DNA from: Lactiplantibacillus pentosus
GTDB lineage: Bacteria; Bacillota; Bacilli; Lactobacillales; Lactobacillaceae
Direction of reading: 5' to 3'
DNA: 64,000 nucleotides
NCBI RefSeq assembly: GCF_003641185.1
Contig: NZ_CP032757.1
Location: 3,534,001-3,598,000, forward strand
Made by a program: the position numbers and the translations under genes. The notes beneath the pieces were generated by a model. That model did not search any database and had not been told where the DNA came from. It was given only the letters and a program-made list of their open reading frames with translations. Every line of letters begins with the position of its first letter. The first letter of the stretch is position 1. Shown here piece by piece: positions 52,327 to 61,508 of the stretch.

Positions 52327-53235
52327 TTAAAGTTTTAGCGAATCACTAACTAGTTCTTGATAAAGTGCACGCATGATATAAATGATTGCTGCAGTTAAGA
52401 AGAAGGAGAACGTCACGTCAGACAAGAAGTGCGCTCCAATAACGATTCGGCTGATCCCAACTAAGATACCCCATACCACACCAAAGACCCACAATATTTC
52501 ACGTGTTCGTTGCTTAGTTGCGAACCAAGAAAAAATCACACATGAAATTCCCGCCATCGTATGACCTGATGGGAAAGACTTATGACCATTAATGCCATTA
52601 GGATGAAGCCACGATGTAAAATTCGTCTGTGACGCGTTCAATTCATAAGGTCGGAATCGACCCCAGTCATTTTTCAACGTTGCATTGACCTCTTCAGCAA
52701 ACCATACTGTTAGCGATGCAAACACTGCAACTAGTAAGTAACGCGCTAATTGTTGATCACTTTGTTTATGTAACCAATAATATTGAAGAATCGCTGTAAA
52801 GATAAGGTAGACAACCAAGCATATTAGAAATGACATCGCCAGTGAACCCGTCCCAGCCATTCCGTCACTATTAGCTAGACCAATTGGCCGATGTTTATGA
52901 ACGTTATTAATCGCTGAAAATGTATAGCTTAGCACCACGTTTAAAAATTGTTTCATCTGCCACACTGACAGCGAGACACTACCGACGAATAAAAATACGG
53001 CAAAAACTTTATCTCTCAAATGTCGACAGGCGTAGGCTATCCCGATTTGACCACTCAAAAAGAAGACAATGTGAATTGGAGACTCACCAACCGTTTGAAA
53101 TACGGTTCCAAAAATACTGTTGTAATTAATAACTGCATTGCTGATTTGCAAATCAAAAAAGGTCGCAATCACTAATAACACGACACAAACGAGGCTTGAG
53201 ACAACCAACAGCTTATTTCTTGTATCTGTATTCAA
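52327..53235 (-). CDS. PAP2-family membrane phosphatase
   Basis: 302 residues with about six membrane segments. The three phosphatase motifs are complete: KNDWGRFRP, FPSGHTMAG and SRIVIGAHFLSD. Such enzymes dephosphorylate phosphatidic acid, undecaprenyl pyrophosphate or related lipids at the outer membrane face. I place the start at TTG 53235 (AGGTG 5 bases before); an in-frame ATG at 53274 has no ribosome site and lies directly downstream of a -10 box (TATACA 53280-53275 with TTTACC 16 bases upstream), so it would probably not be in the mRNA. Confidence 0.85.
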   Translation of the reverse strand: MNTDTRNKLLVVSSLVCVVLLVIATFFDLQISNAVINYNSIFGTVFQTVGESPIHIVFFLSGQIGIAYACRHLRDKVFAVFLFVGSVSLSVWQMKQFLNVVLSYTFSAINNVHKHRPIGLANSDGMAGTGSLAMSFLICLVVYLIFTAILQYYWLHKQSDQQLARYLLVAVFASLTVWFAEEVNATLKNDWGRFRPYELNASQTNFTSWLHPNGINGHKSFPSGHTMAGISCVIFSWFATKQRTREILWVFGVVWGILVGISRIVIGAHFLSDVTFSFFLTAAIIYIMRALYQELVSDSLKL

Positions 53236-53274
53236 AATCACACCTACTTTCTTAACAACATGATAGTTTTGCAT

Positions 53275-53302
53275 TGTATAGTTATCGTAGGATTTTGGTA
53301 AA
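53275..53302 (-). promoter_or_regulatory. Promoter of the PAP2 gene
   Basis: Minus strand TTTACC (53302-53297), 16-base spacer, TATACA (53280-53275). The following gap up to 53550 has no gene or other structure that I can recognise. Confidence 0.6.
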
Positions 53303-53551
53303 TATTTTGAATCAATTATGTAACGAAGCTGTAAGGCCTCGTATTTTGGCGCCTCGCTGGCTTAGTTTTCAACGATTCAATTCAATTTGATTAGTTCCTG
53401 AAGGCCGGTATATCAATTTTAACGCTAGTATGTTTCACATAAATTAAGTTGTATTCCTTACAAACTTTCTGAAATTAAGTTGTGATATTCAATTTTAAAT
53501 CCGTCAATTTAACCGGCTTTCTTTTCATAATCACTTTTACGGAGGCGATAT

Positions 53552-53585
53552 AAAAAACGACCGAGTAAATGTCTTACCCGATCGC
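53552..53585 (-). terminator. Terminator of the ribose operon
   Basis: The minus strand pairs CGATCGGGTAA with TTACTCGGTCG (two wobble pairs), followed by six T; it lies about 50 bases after the rbsU stop. Confidence 0.8.
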
Positions 53586-53631
53586 TTAATTGATATTGAT
53601 TATCACTATTTTAATGTGTGTCGAACTGTAA

Positions 53632-54516
53632 CTAAATCATCACCGTAACCGCAGCCGCCGCAATGATCAGCACTAATCCACCAATTGTAACCCACATTTC
53701 TTTGGTGGTCTTCTTCTGACCAAGGAACCAAATCCCAGTCAGTGTCGCTAAGACAACGGAGGTTTGAGAAAGAATGAAGCCAGTGGCTAACCCGTTCATA
53801 TCTGGTTGTGCAGAGATCAAGTAAGTCAATGCAGCAAATGCGAAGAAGAAACCAGAAATGATGTGCGTGTATGAGACGCCTTCGACAAGGGCTAACTTTT
53901 CACCGCGAGAAGCTAAGAACAGTGCGTAAACAACGGAGACAATTACCATCCCAATTGCTTGCGGAACGAACGCTTCTTCACCACCGATACTAGTTGCTTG
54001 GGGTGCAGCTGAGTAGGCCCAGTAGCCGATTTCACCGACTGCCAACCAGATAACGGCTTGACGTAATGTCCGGGAATTACCAGCATCCTTATGTTCGGAC
54101 CACACGGTTAAGTAAGCCCCGATAATGATTCCGACTAATGCTAAGCCACCAAGGACTTTATCCATCGAGCCTGGCCAGTCGCCAAGTGCAAAGACGCCCC
54201 AGAGTGAGGCTCCTAATAGTTGAAAGGCCGTGGTAATCGGCATTGCTCGTGAAGAGCCAACCATCGTGAAGACTTTGAACGTCACGATTTGGGCACTGGC
54301 CCAGCCAATCCCTGACAAAATCGAGAACCAGAGATTCATGCCACTTGGAAAGGCAATCCCTTGAGACCATGCATAGATCAGCGCGAAGATCAGCGTCCCA
54401 ACAGTCGAACCTAAAATCTGGTTAACAGGCCGGCCACCGATCTTGGAAGCAATCGTGGGGTACAGCCCCCAACCAAGCAACGGTCCTAAGCCAATTAGTA
54501 AAGCGGTAGTATTCAT
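53632..54516 (-). CDS. rbsU: Ribose transporter RbsU (GRP family)
   Basis: 294 residues with about ten membrane segments, the glucose/ribose porter type (ALLIGLGPLLGWGLYPTIAS KIGG at the start, GLATGFILSQTSVVLATLTG near the end). It is a PTS- and ATP-independent sugar uptake protein typical of lactobacilli. It is the last gene of rbsK-rbsD-rbsU, 29 bases behind rbsD, which fixes ribose as its substrate by context. Confidence 0.92.
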   Translation of the reverse strand: MNTTALLIGLGPLLGWGLYPTIASKIGGRPVNQILGSTVGTLIFALIYAWSQGIAFPSGMNLWFSILSGIGWASAQIVTFKVFTMVGSSRAMPITTAFQLLGASLWGVFALGDWPGSMDKVLGGLALVGIIIGAYLTVWSEHKDAGNSRTLRQAVIWLAVGEIGYWAYSAAPQATSIGGEEAFVPQAIGMVIVSVVYALFLASRGEKLALVEGVSYTHIISGFFFAFAALTYLISAQPDMNGLATGFILSQTSVVLATLTGIWFLGQKKTTKEMWVTIGGLVLIIAAAAVTVMI

Positions 54517-54545
54517 TCCAATCCCTCCATTAATCGCCAGCTACC

Positions 54546-54941
54546 CTAAAAAGTAACGCCACTTTCCAATAAGATGTTTGAATATGGTGTCATTTCACCA
54601 GTCCGTACGAATGCCTTGCAGTCCGCTAAGTCCTTCTTCATTTCTTCATGAGGAATAAAGGTGATTGGCGTGTCTGGCAAGCGCTTCTTGATTGCCGTCA
54701 ACATCTTAGGATTTTGAACTTTGATTTCTTCTGCCAAGAAGATTCGTTGAACTTCTAGTTCTTCCAAGACATTATTCAATACTTGCATGAAGCTTGGAAT
54801 ACCGTTATCAACGGCCAAATCAATCTTTTCAGTCGTGCTTGGTACTGGCATCCCAGCATCACCAATGCTTAACTTATCAAAATGACCCATGGTTGCGATA
54901 ACTCGTGACAAATCTGAATTAATAACTTTAGTCTTTTTCAT
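54546..54941 (-). CDS. rbsD: D-ribose pyranase
   Basis: 131 residues, the RbsD length. The catalytic His in [19 protein letters not shown] (near 17-34), [20 protein letters not shown] and the C-terminal [12 protein letters not shown] are the family signature. It interconverts pyranose and furanose ribose so that RbsK can act. It is separated by 2 bases from rbsK. Confidence 0.95.
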   Translation of the reverse strand: MKKTKVINSDLSRVIATMGHFDKLSIGDAGMPVPSTTEKIDLAVDNGIPSFMQVLNNVLEELEVQRIFLAEEIKVQNPKMLTAIKKRLPDTPITFIPHEEMKKDLADCKAFVRTGEMTPYSNILLESGVTF

Positions 54942-54943
54942 AA

Positions 54944-55864
54944 TTATTTACCCTCCGCGGCTGTAATTTCGTTTTTATAAGGAATCGATGGTTGTGCGCC
55001 AAACCGTTGTACGGCAATCGATGAGGCCCGGTTACCATAACGAATGGCATCTTCTAGATTACTGAAATCTTTGTCTAATACACTACTCATCGCACCAATG
55101 AAGGTGTCACCAGCTGAGGTCGTATCAACGGCTTCAACCTTGAACGCTGGAATAACGCCGTGCCGGCCGTTGATATCATAGAAAGCACCCTTACTACCGA
55201 TTGTAATAATGACTGCCGAAATGCCTAATTCATGCAAAGCAGCTGAGGCCTTCATCATGCTGGCTTCATCCGTAATCGCAATACCAGTCAACGTTTCAGT
55301 TTCAGTCTCATTCGGAACAATCATATCCGTAACTGCCAGCAATTCAGCGGGTACTTTTTCCATCGCTGGTGCGGGGTTCAAAATTGTTTTGACACCGGCC
55401 GCCTGCGCAATCTTGAACGCTTCAACCGTGCTGTCTACAGCGCTTTCAAATTGAGCAACAACAAAATCACTTGCTTCAATGATATCCCGGTGAGCCGCAA
55501 CGTCATCTGGTGTGAACGCCATGTTAGCACCGCCGTGAATCATGATCTGATTTTCACCAGCGTCATCGACCGTCACGTACGCTTGCCCAGTAGACTGCTT
55601 CGTCATCTTGGTGATCCCTGCTAAGTTGATTTTTTCTTGGGTCAGTAAGTCCAGCATGGTTTTACCGGCATCATCATCACCAACTGCGCCAATAAAGTGA
55701 GTTTTCGCACCAGAACGTTGGGCTGCGACAGCTTGGTTCGCACCCTTACCACCACCAGCAGAAAAGATTTCTTTCGTGTGAATCGTTTCGCCAGGTTTTG
55801 GCATATTTTTAACCCGAATCGTCCGGTCTAAGTTGATACTCCCAATAACGGTTACCGTATTCAT
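54944..55864 (-). CDS. rbsK: Ribokinase
   Basis: 306 residues, PfkB family. The start [19 protein letters not shown], the substrate motif [17 protein letters not shown] (near 38-54) and the ATP/catalytic motif [13 protein letters not shown] (catalytic Asp) are intact. It makes ribose-5-phosphate. GGAGGG precedes the ATG. It is the first gene of the operon, behind two tandem RbsR-type operators. Confidence 0.95.
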   Translation of the reverse strand: MNTVTVIGSINLDRTIRVKNMPKPGETIHTKEIFSAGGGKGANQAVAAQRSGAKTHFIGAVGDDDAGKTMLDLLTQEKINLAGITKMTKQSTGQAYVTVDDAGENQIMIHGGANMAFTPDDVAAHRDIIEASDFVVAQFESAVDSTVEAFKIAQAAGVKTILNPAPAMEKVPAELLAVTDMIVPNETETETLTGIAITDEASMMKASAALHELGISAVIITIGSKGAFYDINGRHGVIPAFKVEAVDTTSAGDTFIGAMSSVLDKDFSNLEDAIRYGNRASSIAVQRFGAQPSIPYKNEITAAEGK

Positions 55865-55907
55865 AATGGTCCCTCCAAATAGTTGAATTCGTCTGAATTA
55901 GTTTTTA

Positions 55908-55934
55908 TTAAAACGTTTTATGAAAACGTTTTAA
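55908..55934. promoter_or_regulatory. Two tandem LacI-type operators before rbsK
   Basis: TTAAAACGTTTTAT (55908-55921) and TGAAAACGTTTTAA (55921-55934) share the palindromic core AAAACGTTTT with central CG, adjacent to each other. They are very probably RbsR sites. Confidence 0.85.
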
Positions 55935-55941
55935 TTAGCTC

Positions 55942-55982
55942 ATAAAAAATATAACACATTTGAATTGTTAATTCAAATGTGT
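55942..55982 (-). terminator. Terminator overlapping the 3' end of rbsR
   Basis: A 13-bp perfect stem (55954-55966 with 55970-55982, loop of 3) followed on the minus strand by TATATTTTTTAT. The rbsR stop codon (55968-55970) is inside the hairpin. Confidence 0.85.
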
Positions 55983-56966
55983 CGTTGAATTTCTGACAAT
56001 CAATTTAACTGGTAAGTGGTGCTCTTCCCATGGCTGACGCGGGTTAGAGATCCGTTCAAGCAATTGGTTCGCAGTCGTTTGCCCCAGCTCAAAAATCGGT
56101 TGGGCAATCGTCGTAAGCTGCGGTGCGACATATTGACACATCTCGACGTCATCATAGCCGATCACGCTGTAATCTTCAGGAATTCTTTTACCATGTTCGG
56201 CCATCCCTAAGTACACGCCAAAGGCAATTTCATCGTTGACGGCAAAGATCGCCGTTGCGGGCGTCGTAAAAATTTCTGGCACAACTTGGCGACCACCTGC
56301 TTTAGAGAGTGGCGTCGCAATGACGTGAACAGCCTCCCGCGGATACACACTATAGAATCCACTGAGCCGCTTTTGAACATTGGCAGACGGCTTTGCCGGA
56401 ATAAGGACGGCAACTTGCTGGTGGCCTAGGTCTTTCAAGTGTTGGGCTGCTTGGCGGCCGCCATCATAATCATCCGTCAGCACAGAATCACTAAAGCCTT
56501 CCGCCCGTTTTTGATCCAGCACAATGAATGGATGGCCCTTTTGCCGCAGAATATCATTAATGGCATCGTTAGAGACCGCTGAACTCGCGATGATGAAGCC
56601 GTCTACCCCTCGCCGACTCAATTCATCCAGATAGGCCCGTTCCTTATCCTCATCCAGATCAGCATTACAGAGCATCGTAATGAAATTGTGTTGGTAGAGG
56701 ACGTTTTCGATCCCCCGAATTAGCTCACCGAAGAACGGATTTCTAATATCGGGCACGAGTACCCCAATCGTCTTACTCGTCTTATTAATCATCCGCTGAG
56801 CAAAATAATCGGGTTCATAATTTAATTCATCTCGGGCTGCCTCCACCTTCGCAACCGTCGTCGCACTAAACTTATCCCCATGGCCATTCAATATTTGCGA
56901 GACCGTTGCAATCGACCGTTCTGCAAGGCGCGCAACATCTTTGATGGTGACTGGTTTGTTTTTCAT
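55968..56966 (-). CDS. rbsR: Ribose operon repressor, LacI family
   Basis: 332 residues. The HTH VTIKDVARLAERSIATVSQI with hinge is followed by the effector domain (TIGVLVPDIRNPFFGELIRG, FGVYLGMAEHGKRIPEDYSV, YDDVEMCQYVAPQLTTIAQP). The ATG has GGAGGTGC upstream. It lies directly upstream of rbsK in the same direction, but a terminator separates the two, so rbsR has its own transcript while the rbsKDU genes start at the operator pair. Confidence 0.92.
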   Translation of the reverse strand: MKNKPVTIKDVARLAERSIATVSQILNGHGDKFSATTVAKVEAARDELNYEPDYFAQRMINKTSKTIGVLVPDIRNPFFGELIRGIENVLYQHNFITMLCNADLDEDKERAYLDELSRRGVDGFIIASSAVSNDAINDILRQKGHPFIVLDQKRAEGFSDSVLTDDYDGGRQAAQHLKDLGHQQVAVLIPAKPSANVQKRLSGFYSVYPREAVHVIATPLSKAGGRQVVPEIFTTPATAIFAVNDEIAFGVYLGMAEHGKRIPEDYSVIGYDDVEMCQYVAPQLTTIAQPIFELGQTTANQLLERISNPRQPWEEHHLPVKLIVRNSTTHLN

Positions 56967-57105
56967 TTGAGCACCTCCAGTAATACTTTCAATGGATATT
57001 GTATCCTAGATTTTGAAAAACACCTAGTCTAATATGGGCGAGGAGTTGATAATAAATAAAAATCGTTATAGACGCTGTGTAGCTACCAGGACTCAAAAGA
57101 CACGT

Positions 57106-57164
57106 AAAAAATCGCATTGTCGTATAGAAGAATCCAAAAAAGTCTATACATCAATGCGATTTTA
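57106..57164 (-). terminator. Terminator of the xyl operon after xylB
   Basis: A two-step stem (AAAATCGCATTG with CAATGCGATTTT, inner GTATAGA with TCTATAC), ending in TTTTTT on the minus strand, about 15 bases after the xylB stop. Confidence 0.88.
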
Positions 57165-57179
57165 CCTCGTTACCTTTAA

Positions 57180-58685
57180 TTAGTGTTGTTTCCTTTGTTC
57201 CAATAGTCCAGCAGTGATTGGCTGCGTTTGAACGTATATTTGTTGATATAACCGATACATTTCCTGATATTGTGCAACATGCGCGGTAACCGGATAATAT
57301 GCCTTACCGTAATGAACAAACGTCTGCGCACAATCAGCTAGCGTTTTGAACCAGCCCAAACCAGTCGCTGCAATCATTGCTGCGCCCATTCCAGGGCCTT
57401 GCTCATTTTTCAGACTGACCACTTTACAATTAAAAATATCAGCTTGAATTTGTAACCACAACGCGCTCTTAGCACCGCCACCAATTGAAACAATTGTCTT
57501 AAACTCAGCACCATTATGCTGATATAGCTTGATCAAATCTTCGAATGAAAAGATAATTCCCTCTAAGACCGCCCGTACAAAATCAGCGCGTTGGTGACTA
57601 CCATCCACACCAATGAAACTTCCGCGAATGGTTGCATCCGCATATGGCGCTCGCTCACCAACAATATACGGGGCAAATAACAAGCCGTTGGCACCAATGG
57701 TAGATTGCTCAGCACTAGCAACAACTGTTCCGAAATCCTCATCGGGTGCAAAGGTTTGTTTGAACCAATTCAACGAGTATCCGGCCGCCAATGTGACCCC
57801 CATTGAATAATATTTCCCGGGAAATGCATGCCGTTCATATTGCAAAACGCCACGATAATCCGTCTGTGCATTGTCTTCATACTTTAAAACTACTCCTGAG
57901 GTCCCAATGCTAACTAATGCTTTGTCTGAAGATAAAATGCCCGCCCCAACGGCTCCTGCCGCATTATCAGCCGCTCCACCAAACACTTTAGTATTGACGG
58001 ATAATCCCGATAATTGAGCATAGGTTTGATTAATATGACCCACATAAGTAGTCGATTCAATTAATGGCGGACACAGTGTCAACGGAATATCTAGCTGATT
58101 GCACAAAGTCTCACTCCACTGACTGGTTGTAATATCCAACAATACTGTTCCAGTCGCATCAGACCTGTCCATCGCCAGCTTTCCTGTCATTCGATAACGC
58201 AAATAGTCTTTGGGTAACAAGAATGTCCGTGCCCGCTTCCAAATGTTAGGTTCGTTTTCTTTAACCCACAACAATTTCGGTAACGTGAATCCCTCCAGCG
58301 GTCGGTTACCCGTTATCTTAATAAAGTCATCGCCAAATTGTGATTCTAATTTTCGACATTGAGGTGTCGTTCTAGTATCATTCCACAAAATTGCAGGTCG
58401 CAACACGTTGGCCGCGTCATCTAATAAGACTAAGCCATGCATTTGTCCAGAGTAACTTAATCCTTCAATCTGATCTGCGGTGACCTCAGACTGCTGCAAC
58501 AATTCACGAATTGCTTGCGTTGTTTGGGTCACCCAGTCTTCTGGATCCTGCTCACTATAGCCAGGATGAGGCTGTTGTAATGCATATTTAGCACTAGCTT
58601 GGGCCACGACATTCCCTTGCTTATCAATTGCCGAGACCTTAACCGCACTCGTCCCTAAATCAATTCCTAATACAACTGCTGACAT
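57180..58685 (-). CDS. xylB: Xylulokinase
   Basis: 501 residues, FGGY kinase family. The start [20 protein letters not shown] binds [26 protein letters not shown] and [15 protein letters not shown] (catalytic Asp) follow, and [19 protein letters not shown] near the end. It phosphorylates D-xylulose to xylulose-5-P for the phosphoketolase pathway. GAGGAGG precedes the ATG. It is the last gene of the xyl cluster; a hairpin with T tract lies between xylA and xylB, so only part of the xylA transcripts should reach it. Confidence 0.95.
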   Translation of the reverse strand: MSAVVLGIDLGTSAVKVSAIDKQGNVVAQASAKYALQQPHPGYSEQDPEDWVTQTTQAIRELLQQSEVTADQIEGLSYSGQMHGLVLLDDAANVLRPAILWNDTRTTPQCRKLESQFGDDFIKITGNRPLEGFTLPKLLWVKENEPNIWKRARTFLLPKDYLRYRMTGKLAMDRSDATGTVLLDITTSQWSETLCNQLDIPLTLCPPLIESTTYVGHINQTYAQLSGLSVNTKVFGGAADNAAGAVGAGILSSDKALVSIGTSGVVLKYEDNAQTDYRGVLQYERHAFPGKYYSMGVTLAAGYSLNWFKQTFAPDEDFGTVVASAEQSTIGANGLLFAPYIVGERAPYADATIRGSFIGVDGSHQRADFVRAVLEGIIFSFEDLIKLYQHNGAEFKTIVSIGGGAKSALWLQIQADIFNCKVVSLKNEQGPGMGAAMIAATGLGWFKTLADCAQTFVHYGKAYYPVTAHVAQYQEMYRLYQQIYVQTQPITAGLLEQRKQH

Positions 58686-58707
58686 TTTGCATCCTCCTCA
58701 CATATAT

Positions 58708-58744
58708 AAAAACACGCCGAAGTTCAAGCCTCAAGCGCGTTTTT
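58708..58744 (-). terminator. Intercistronic terminator between xylA and xylB
   Basis: The minus strand pairs AAAAACGCGC with GCGTGTTTTT (one wobble) around a 17-base loop and ends in five T. It probably attenuates read-through into xylB. Confidence 0.75.
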
Positions 58745-58751
58745 ACATCTC

Positions 58752-60101
58752 TTATTTACTTAACGTCTCGATAATATAATGATTAATTGTATCCTTAACC
58801 TCTTCTAGATGATCTGAAGAAGTGGCTGCAATCAACTCTGATTGAGGCTTATCAATGGCATATGATTCTAGTGATTTGAAGTCAGCCGTTCCAGCTTCGA
58901 TTTCGGCACCAACACCACTTTGATAAGAGCTATAACGGTCTGCAACCAATTTTTCTAAGAAACCGTCTTGCTTCATCTTAAGTGCGACCCGCAATCCAGC
59001 GGCAAAGGTGTCCATCCCAACAATGTGCCCATAGAACAAATCATTAGCCGCAAATGAACTCCGGCGTGGCTTAGCATCAAAATTCAAACCACCCCGTGGC
59101 CCAATGCTGCCATTTTCAACAACTTCATACATTGCTGCAGTTGCTTCATACAGGTCTGAAGGGAATTCATCAATATCCCAACCGATTAACTTATCACCTT
59201 GGTTAGCATCCAATGAACCCAGTAAGTTGGCTTCACGGGCTACTCGAATTTCATGTTGATAAGTATGTCCTGCTAAGTTGGCATGGTTGCCTTCCAGATT
59301 AAGCTTGAAGTCTTTATCTAAATCATACTCTTTCATGAACGCAATTGTCGTTGCTGCATCAAAGTCATATTGATGTGTCGATGGTTCCTTAGGTTTCGGT
59401 TCCAGCAACATTTGTGCATCAAATCCAATTTCGTTGGCATAATCTTTAGCCATGTGGAAGAATTTGGCGGCATGCTCTTGTTCTAGCTTCATATTGGTGT
59501 TCCATAGAGATTCATAACCTTCACGGCCACCCCAGAAGACATAGTTTTCAGCACCGACACGTTTCCCAATTTCCAGGCTGTGCTTTAACTGTGCAGCCGC
59601 ATACGCAAAGACATCTGCATCTGGTGACGTTGCAGCACCTGCCACAAATCGTGGATTCGTAAACATATTAGACGTGTTCCATAGTACCTTCATTCCAGTT
59701 TGCTTCTGATAATCGACAATTTTATCAATAACCTTGTCCAAGTTACGATTAGTCTCCCGCAGCGTGTCACCTTCAGGAGCTAAATCACGATCATGGAAAC
59801 AGAGATAATCAACACCTAATTTGTGGTAGAATTCGAACGCTGCATCTACCTTTGCTAGGGCCAAGTCCATCGGATCCGTAATATGATCATAAGGCCGTTG
59901 TGCGGTTCCATCACCAAATGGATCTACTAGCCGTTGATCAAATGTGTGCCAATAAGCAACTGAGAATCGTAACCAGTCACGCATCTTTTTGCCACCAATA
60001 ACTTCATCAGGATTGTAATATTGGAACCCTAGTCCTGATTTTTTATCTTGATGACCAATATACTTAATTTGATCGACGCCTTGCCAATATTCGTTTGTCA
60101 T
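58752..60101 (-). CDS. xylA: Xylose isomerase
   Basis: 449 residues, the class II length. Metal- and substrate-binding blocks: [58 protein letters not shown] and [11 protein letters not shown]. It converts D-xylose to D-xylulose. ATG 60101 has GGAGG 9 bases upstream; the open frame before it covers the operator. It is transcribed from a strong promoter with cre and xylO, so it is repressed by XylR without xylose and by CcpA on glucose. Confidence 0.96.
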   Translation of the reverse strand: MTNEYWQGVDQIKYIGHQDKKSGLGFQYYNPDEVIGGKKMRDWLRFSVAYWHTFDQRLVDPFGDGTAQRPYDHITDPMDLALAKVDAAFEFYHKLGVDYLCFHDRDLAPEGDTLRETNRNLDKVIDKIVDYQKQTGMKVLWNTSNMFTNPRFVAGAATSPDADVFAYAAAQLKHSLEIGKRVGAENYVFWGGREGYESLWNTNMKLEQEHAAKFFHMAKDYANEIGFDAQMLLEPKPKEPSTHQYDFDAATTIAFMKEYDLDKDFKLNLEGNHANLAGHTYQHEIRVAREANLLGSLDANQGDKLIGWDIDEFPSDLYEATAAMYEVVENGSIGPRGGLNFDAKPRRSSFAANDLFYGHIVGMDTFAAGLRVALKMKQDGFLEKLVADRYSSYQSGVGAEIEAGTADFKSLESYAIDKPQSELIAATSSDHLEEVKDTINHYIIETLSK

Positions 60102-60117
60102 AATTCTTGCCTCCAAG

Positions 60118-60142
60118 TTAGTTTGTTTCGGCAACCAACCTA
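60118..60142. promoter_or_regulatory. XylR operator (xylO) in front of xylA
   Basis: The sequence starts TTAGTTTGTTTCGGCAACC, which follows the Bacillus/Lactobacillus xylO consensus TTAGTTTGTTTGGGCAAC closely, with a partly conserved second arm. It lies immediately downstream of the predicted transcription start. Confidence 0.85.
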
Positions 60143-60150
60143 CAAGTAAG

Positions 60151-60179
60151 ATTATAGCGCATTGACTTATTTTTGTAAA
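60151..60179 (-). promoter_or_regulatory. Sigma-A promoter of xylA
   Basis: Minus strand TTTACA (60179-60174), 17-base spacer, TATAAT (60156-60151). The -35 box lies inside the cre box. Confidence 0.9.
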
Positions 60180-60187
60180 CGCTTTCT
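60174..60187. promoter_or_regulatory. cre box overlapping the xylA -35
   Basis: TGTAAACGCTTTCT has a single mismatch (final T for A) to the cre consensus and covers the -35 hexamer, so CcpA would exclude RNA polymerase. Confidence 0.85.
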
Positions 60188-60201
60188 AAAGCAAAAAAAT
60201 A

Positions 60202-60226
60202 AAAGAAGCGGCTAATCCGCTTCTTT
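60202..60226 (-). terminator. Terminator overlapping the 3' end of xylR
   Basis: Minus strand AAAGAAGCGG, 5-base loop, CCGCTTCTTT, then ATTTTTTTG. The stop codon at 60212-60214 is in the loop, as in rbsR. Confidence 0.85.
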
Positions 60227-61378
60227 AAATTGCAATTCATAGTCAACCATGCCCAACACATAGTGCGTAATTAATGAACACCCGCCCAAAGAAGTTGCAA
60301 ATTGGGTATTCGTAGTCAATGTGATTGGTAACTGATCCTGAGCAATATCACGATAATTATCTTGAATATCGCCCAGCAATTCTGGCGCCTCCGCTAACAA
60401 TTCCGAATTAATGAAGATTGCATCCGGATTCAAGGTTGTTACGACGTTATATATTAGGCCCGCAATCACACTGCACGATTGCGAAAGAATCCGTTCAACT
60501 TCCCGATCATGTTGTTGGTACAACTGAACAACGGTTTGCCGATTAGTCGTCTCGTCTTGTTTGATCCGTTTGACCCGGTTAATGATCGCTTCCTCAGAAC
60601 ATATCGACTCCACCGATTGCCCCGCCGTATTCGGCCCTAGCAGCGTTAACGACCGTCCGACTTCCCCGGCCTCACCCTGTTTGCCTCGGAACAAGTGCTT
60701 ATCCAGAATAATTCCCGCACCAATACCGCGATGAATGCTCAAGGTGATTGAGTTACGATAATCACGTCCGGCATTAAAGTCACGTTCATAAATCGCCGAC
60801 AAATTAGCTTCATTCTCTAATATAACGGGCACATCAAACTCAGCTTTAAATTGCTTCACAATATCGATATCGTGCATGTCAATCCATGGTGAATGGACAA
60901 TCTGATTATCATTGATAATGCCATGAATCGAGAAACAAATGCCTAATAAGCCATTAATCGCATGAACTTGTGATTGCATCTCATGTACAAAGTGCCGGCA
61001 TTCATCTAACATGTCTTCGATGGGCCGTCCCTTGTTATCAATTTCTTGATAATCAATAATTTCAGCGTCTAAATAATTTGCCATCGCATGTAACTGACGA
61101 TAACCCAGATCGAAAGTAATCGTATAGCCGTATTTTTTATTTAACCGCGCCATGATTGGTTTTCGACCGCCCACATTAGATGCAGCGCCTTCTCCAAGTT
61201 CTTCAATAAAATGATCAGCTGACAAGCTATTATATAGCGATGAAATCGTTGATTTATTTAAATTCAATTCATGTGAAATCGCAATTCTAGAAGTTGCAGG
61301 ATGATTAATAATCTGTTGTAAGACCAGCTTTAAGTTCCGGTTTCGTAACTGTGTACGACTGATGCTTCGGTTCTCCAC
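60212..61378 (-). CDS. xylR: Xylose repressor XylR (ROK family)
   Basis: 388 residues, with an N-terminal winged HTH (LQQIINHPATSRIAISHELN, NKSTISSLYNSLSADHFIEE) fused to a ROK sugar-binding domain (LGICFSIHGIINDNQIVHSP, ENEANLSAIYERDF, GIGAGIILDKHLFRGKQGEA). The start is GTG, with GAGAGGG upstream. It binds xylO and is released by xylose. It lies between xylQ and xylA, each separated by a terminator, which fits the separate xylPQ, xylR and xylAB transcripts known for L. pentosus from the literature as I recall it. Confidence 0.94.
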   Translation of the reverse strand: MENRSISRTQLRNRNLKLVLQQIINHPATSRIAISHELNLNKSTISSLYNSLSADHFIEELGEGAASNVGGRKPIMARLNKKYGYTITFDLGYRQLHAMANYLDAEIIDYQEIDNKGRPIEDMLDECRHFVHEMQSQVHAINGLLGICFSIHGIINDNQIVHSPWIDMHDIDIVKQFKAEFDVPVILENEANLSAIYERDFNAGRDYRNSITLSIHRGIGAGIILDKHLFRGKQGEAGEVGRSLTLLGPNTAGQSVESICSEEAIINRVKRIKQDETTNRQTVVQLYQQHDREVERILSQSCSVIAGLIYNVVTTLNPDAIFINSELLAEAPELLGDIQDNYRDIAQDQLPITLTTNTQFATSLGGCSLITHYVLGMVDYELQFKEAD

Positions 61379-61453
61379 GACATCACCCTCTCGTAATCCT
61401 ATAATTAGTAAATCTCTAACTTAATCTAACAAAAAAATAGTCAGGTTACAATT

Positions 61454-61492
61454 GAAAAGCGGCCGTCACAAGAATGTGATGACCGCTCAATT
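61454..61492 (-). terminator. Terminator after xylQ
   Basis: The minus strand pairs AGCGGTCATCACA with TGTGACGGCCGCT (one mismatch, one wobble) around a 3-base loop, followed by TTTTC; the T tract is weak. Confidence 0.7.
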
Positions 61493-61508
61493 ACCTGTCA
61501 AATTCTTA

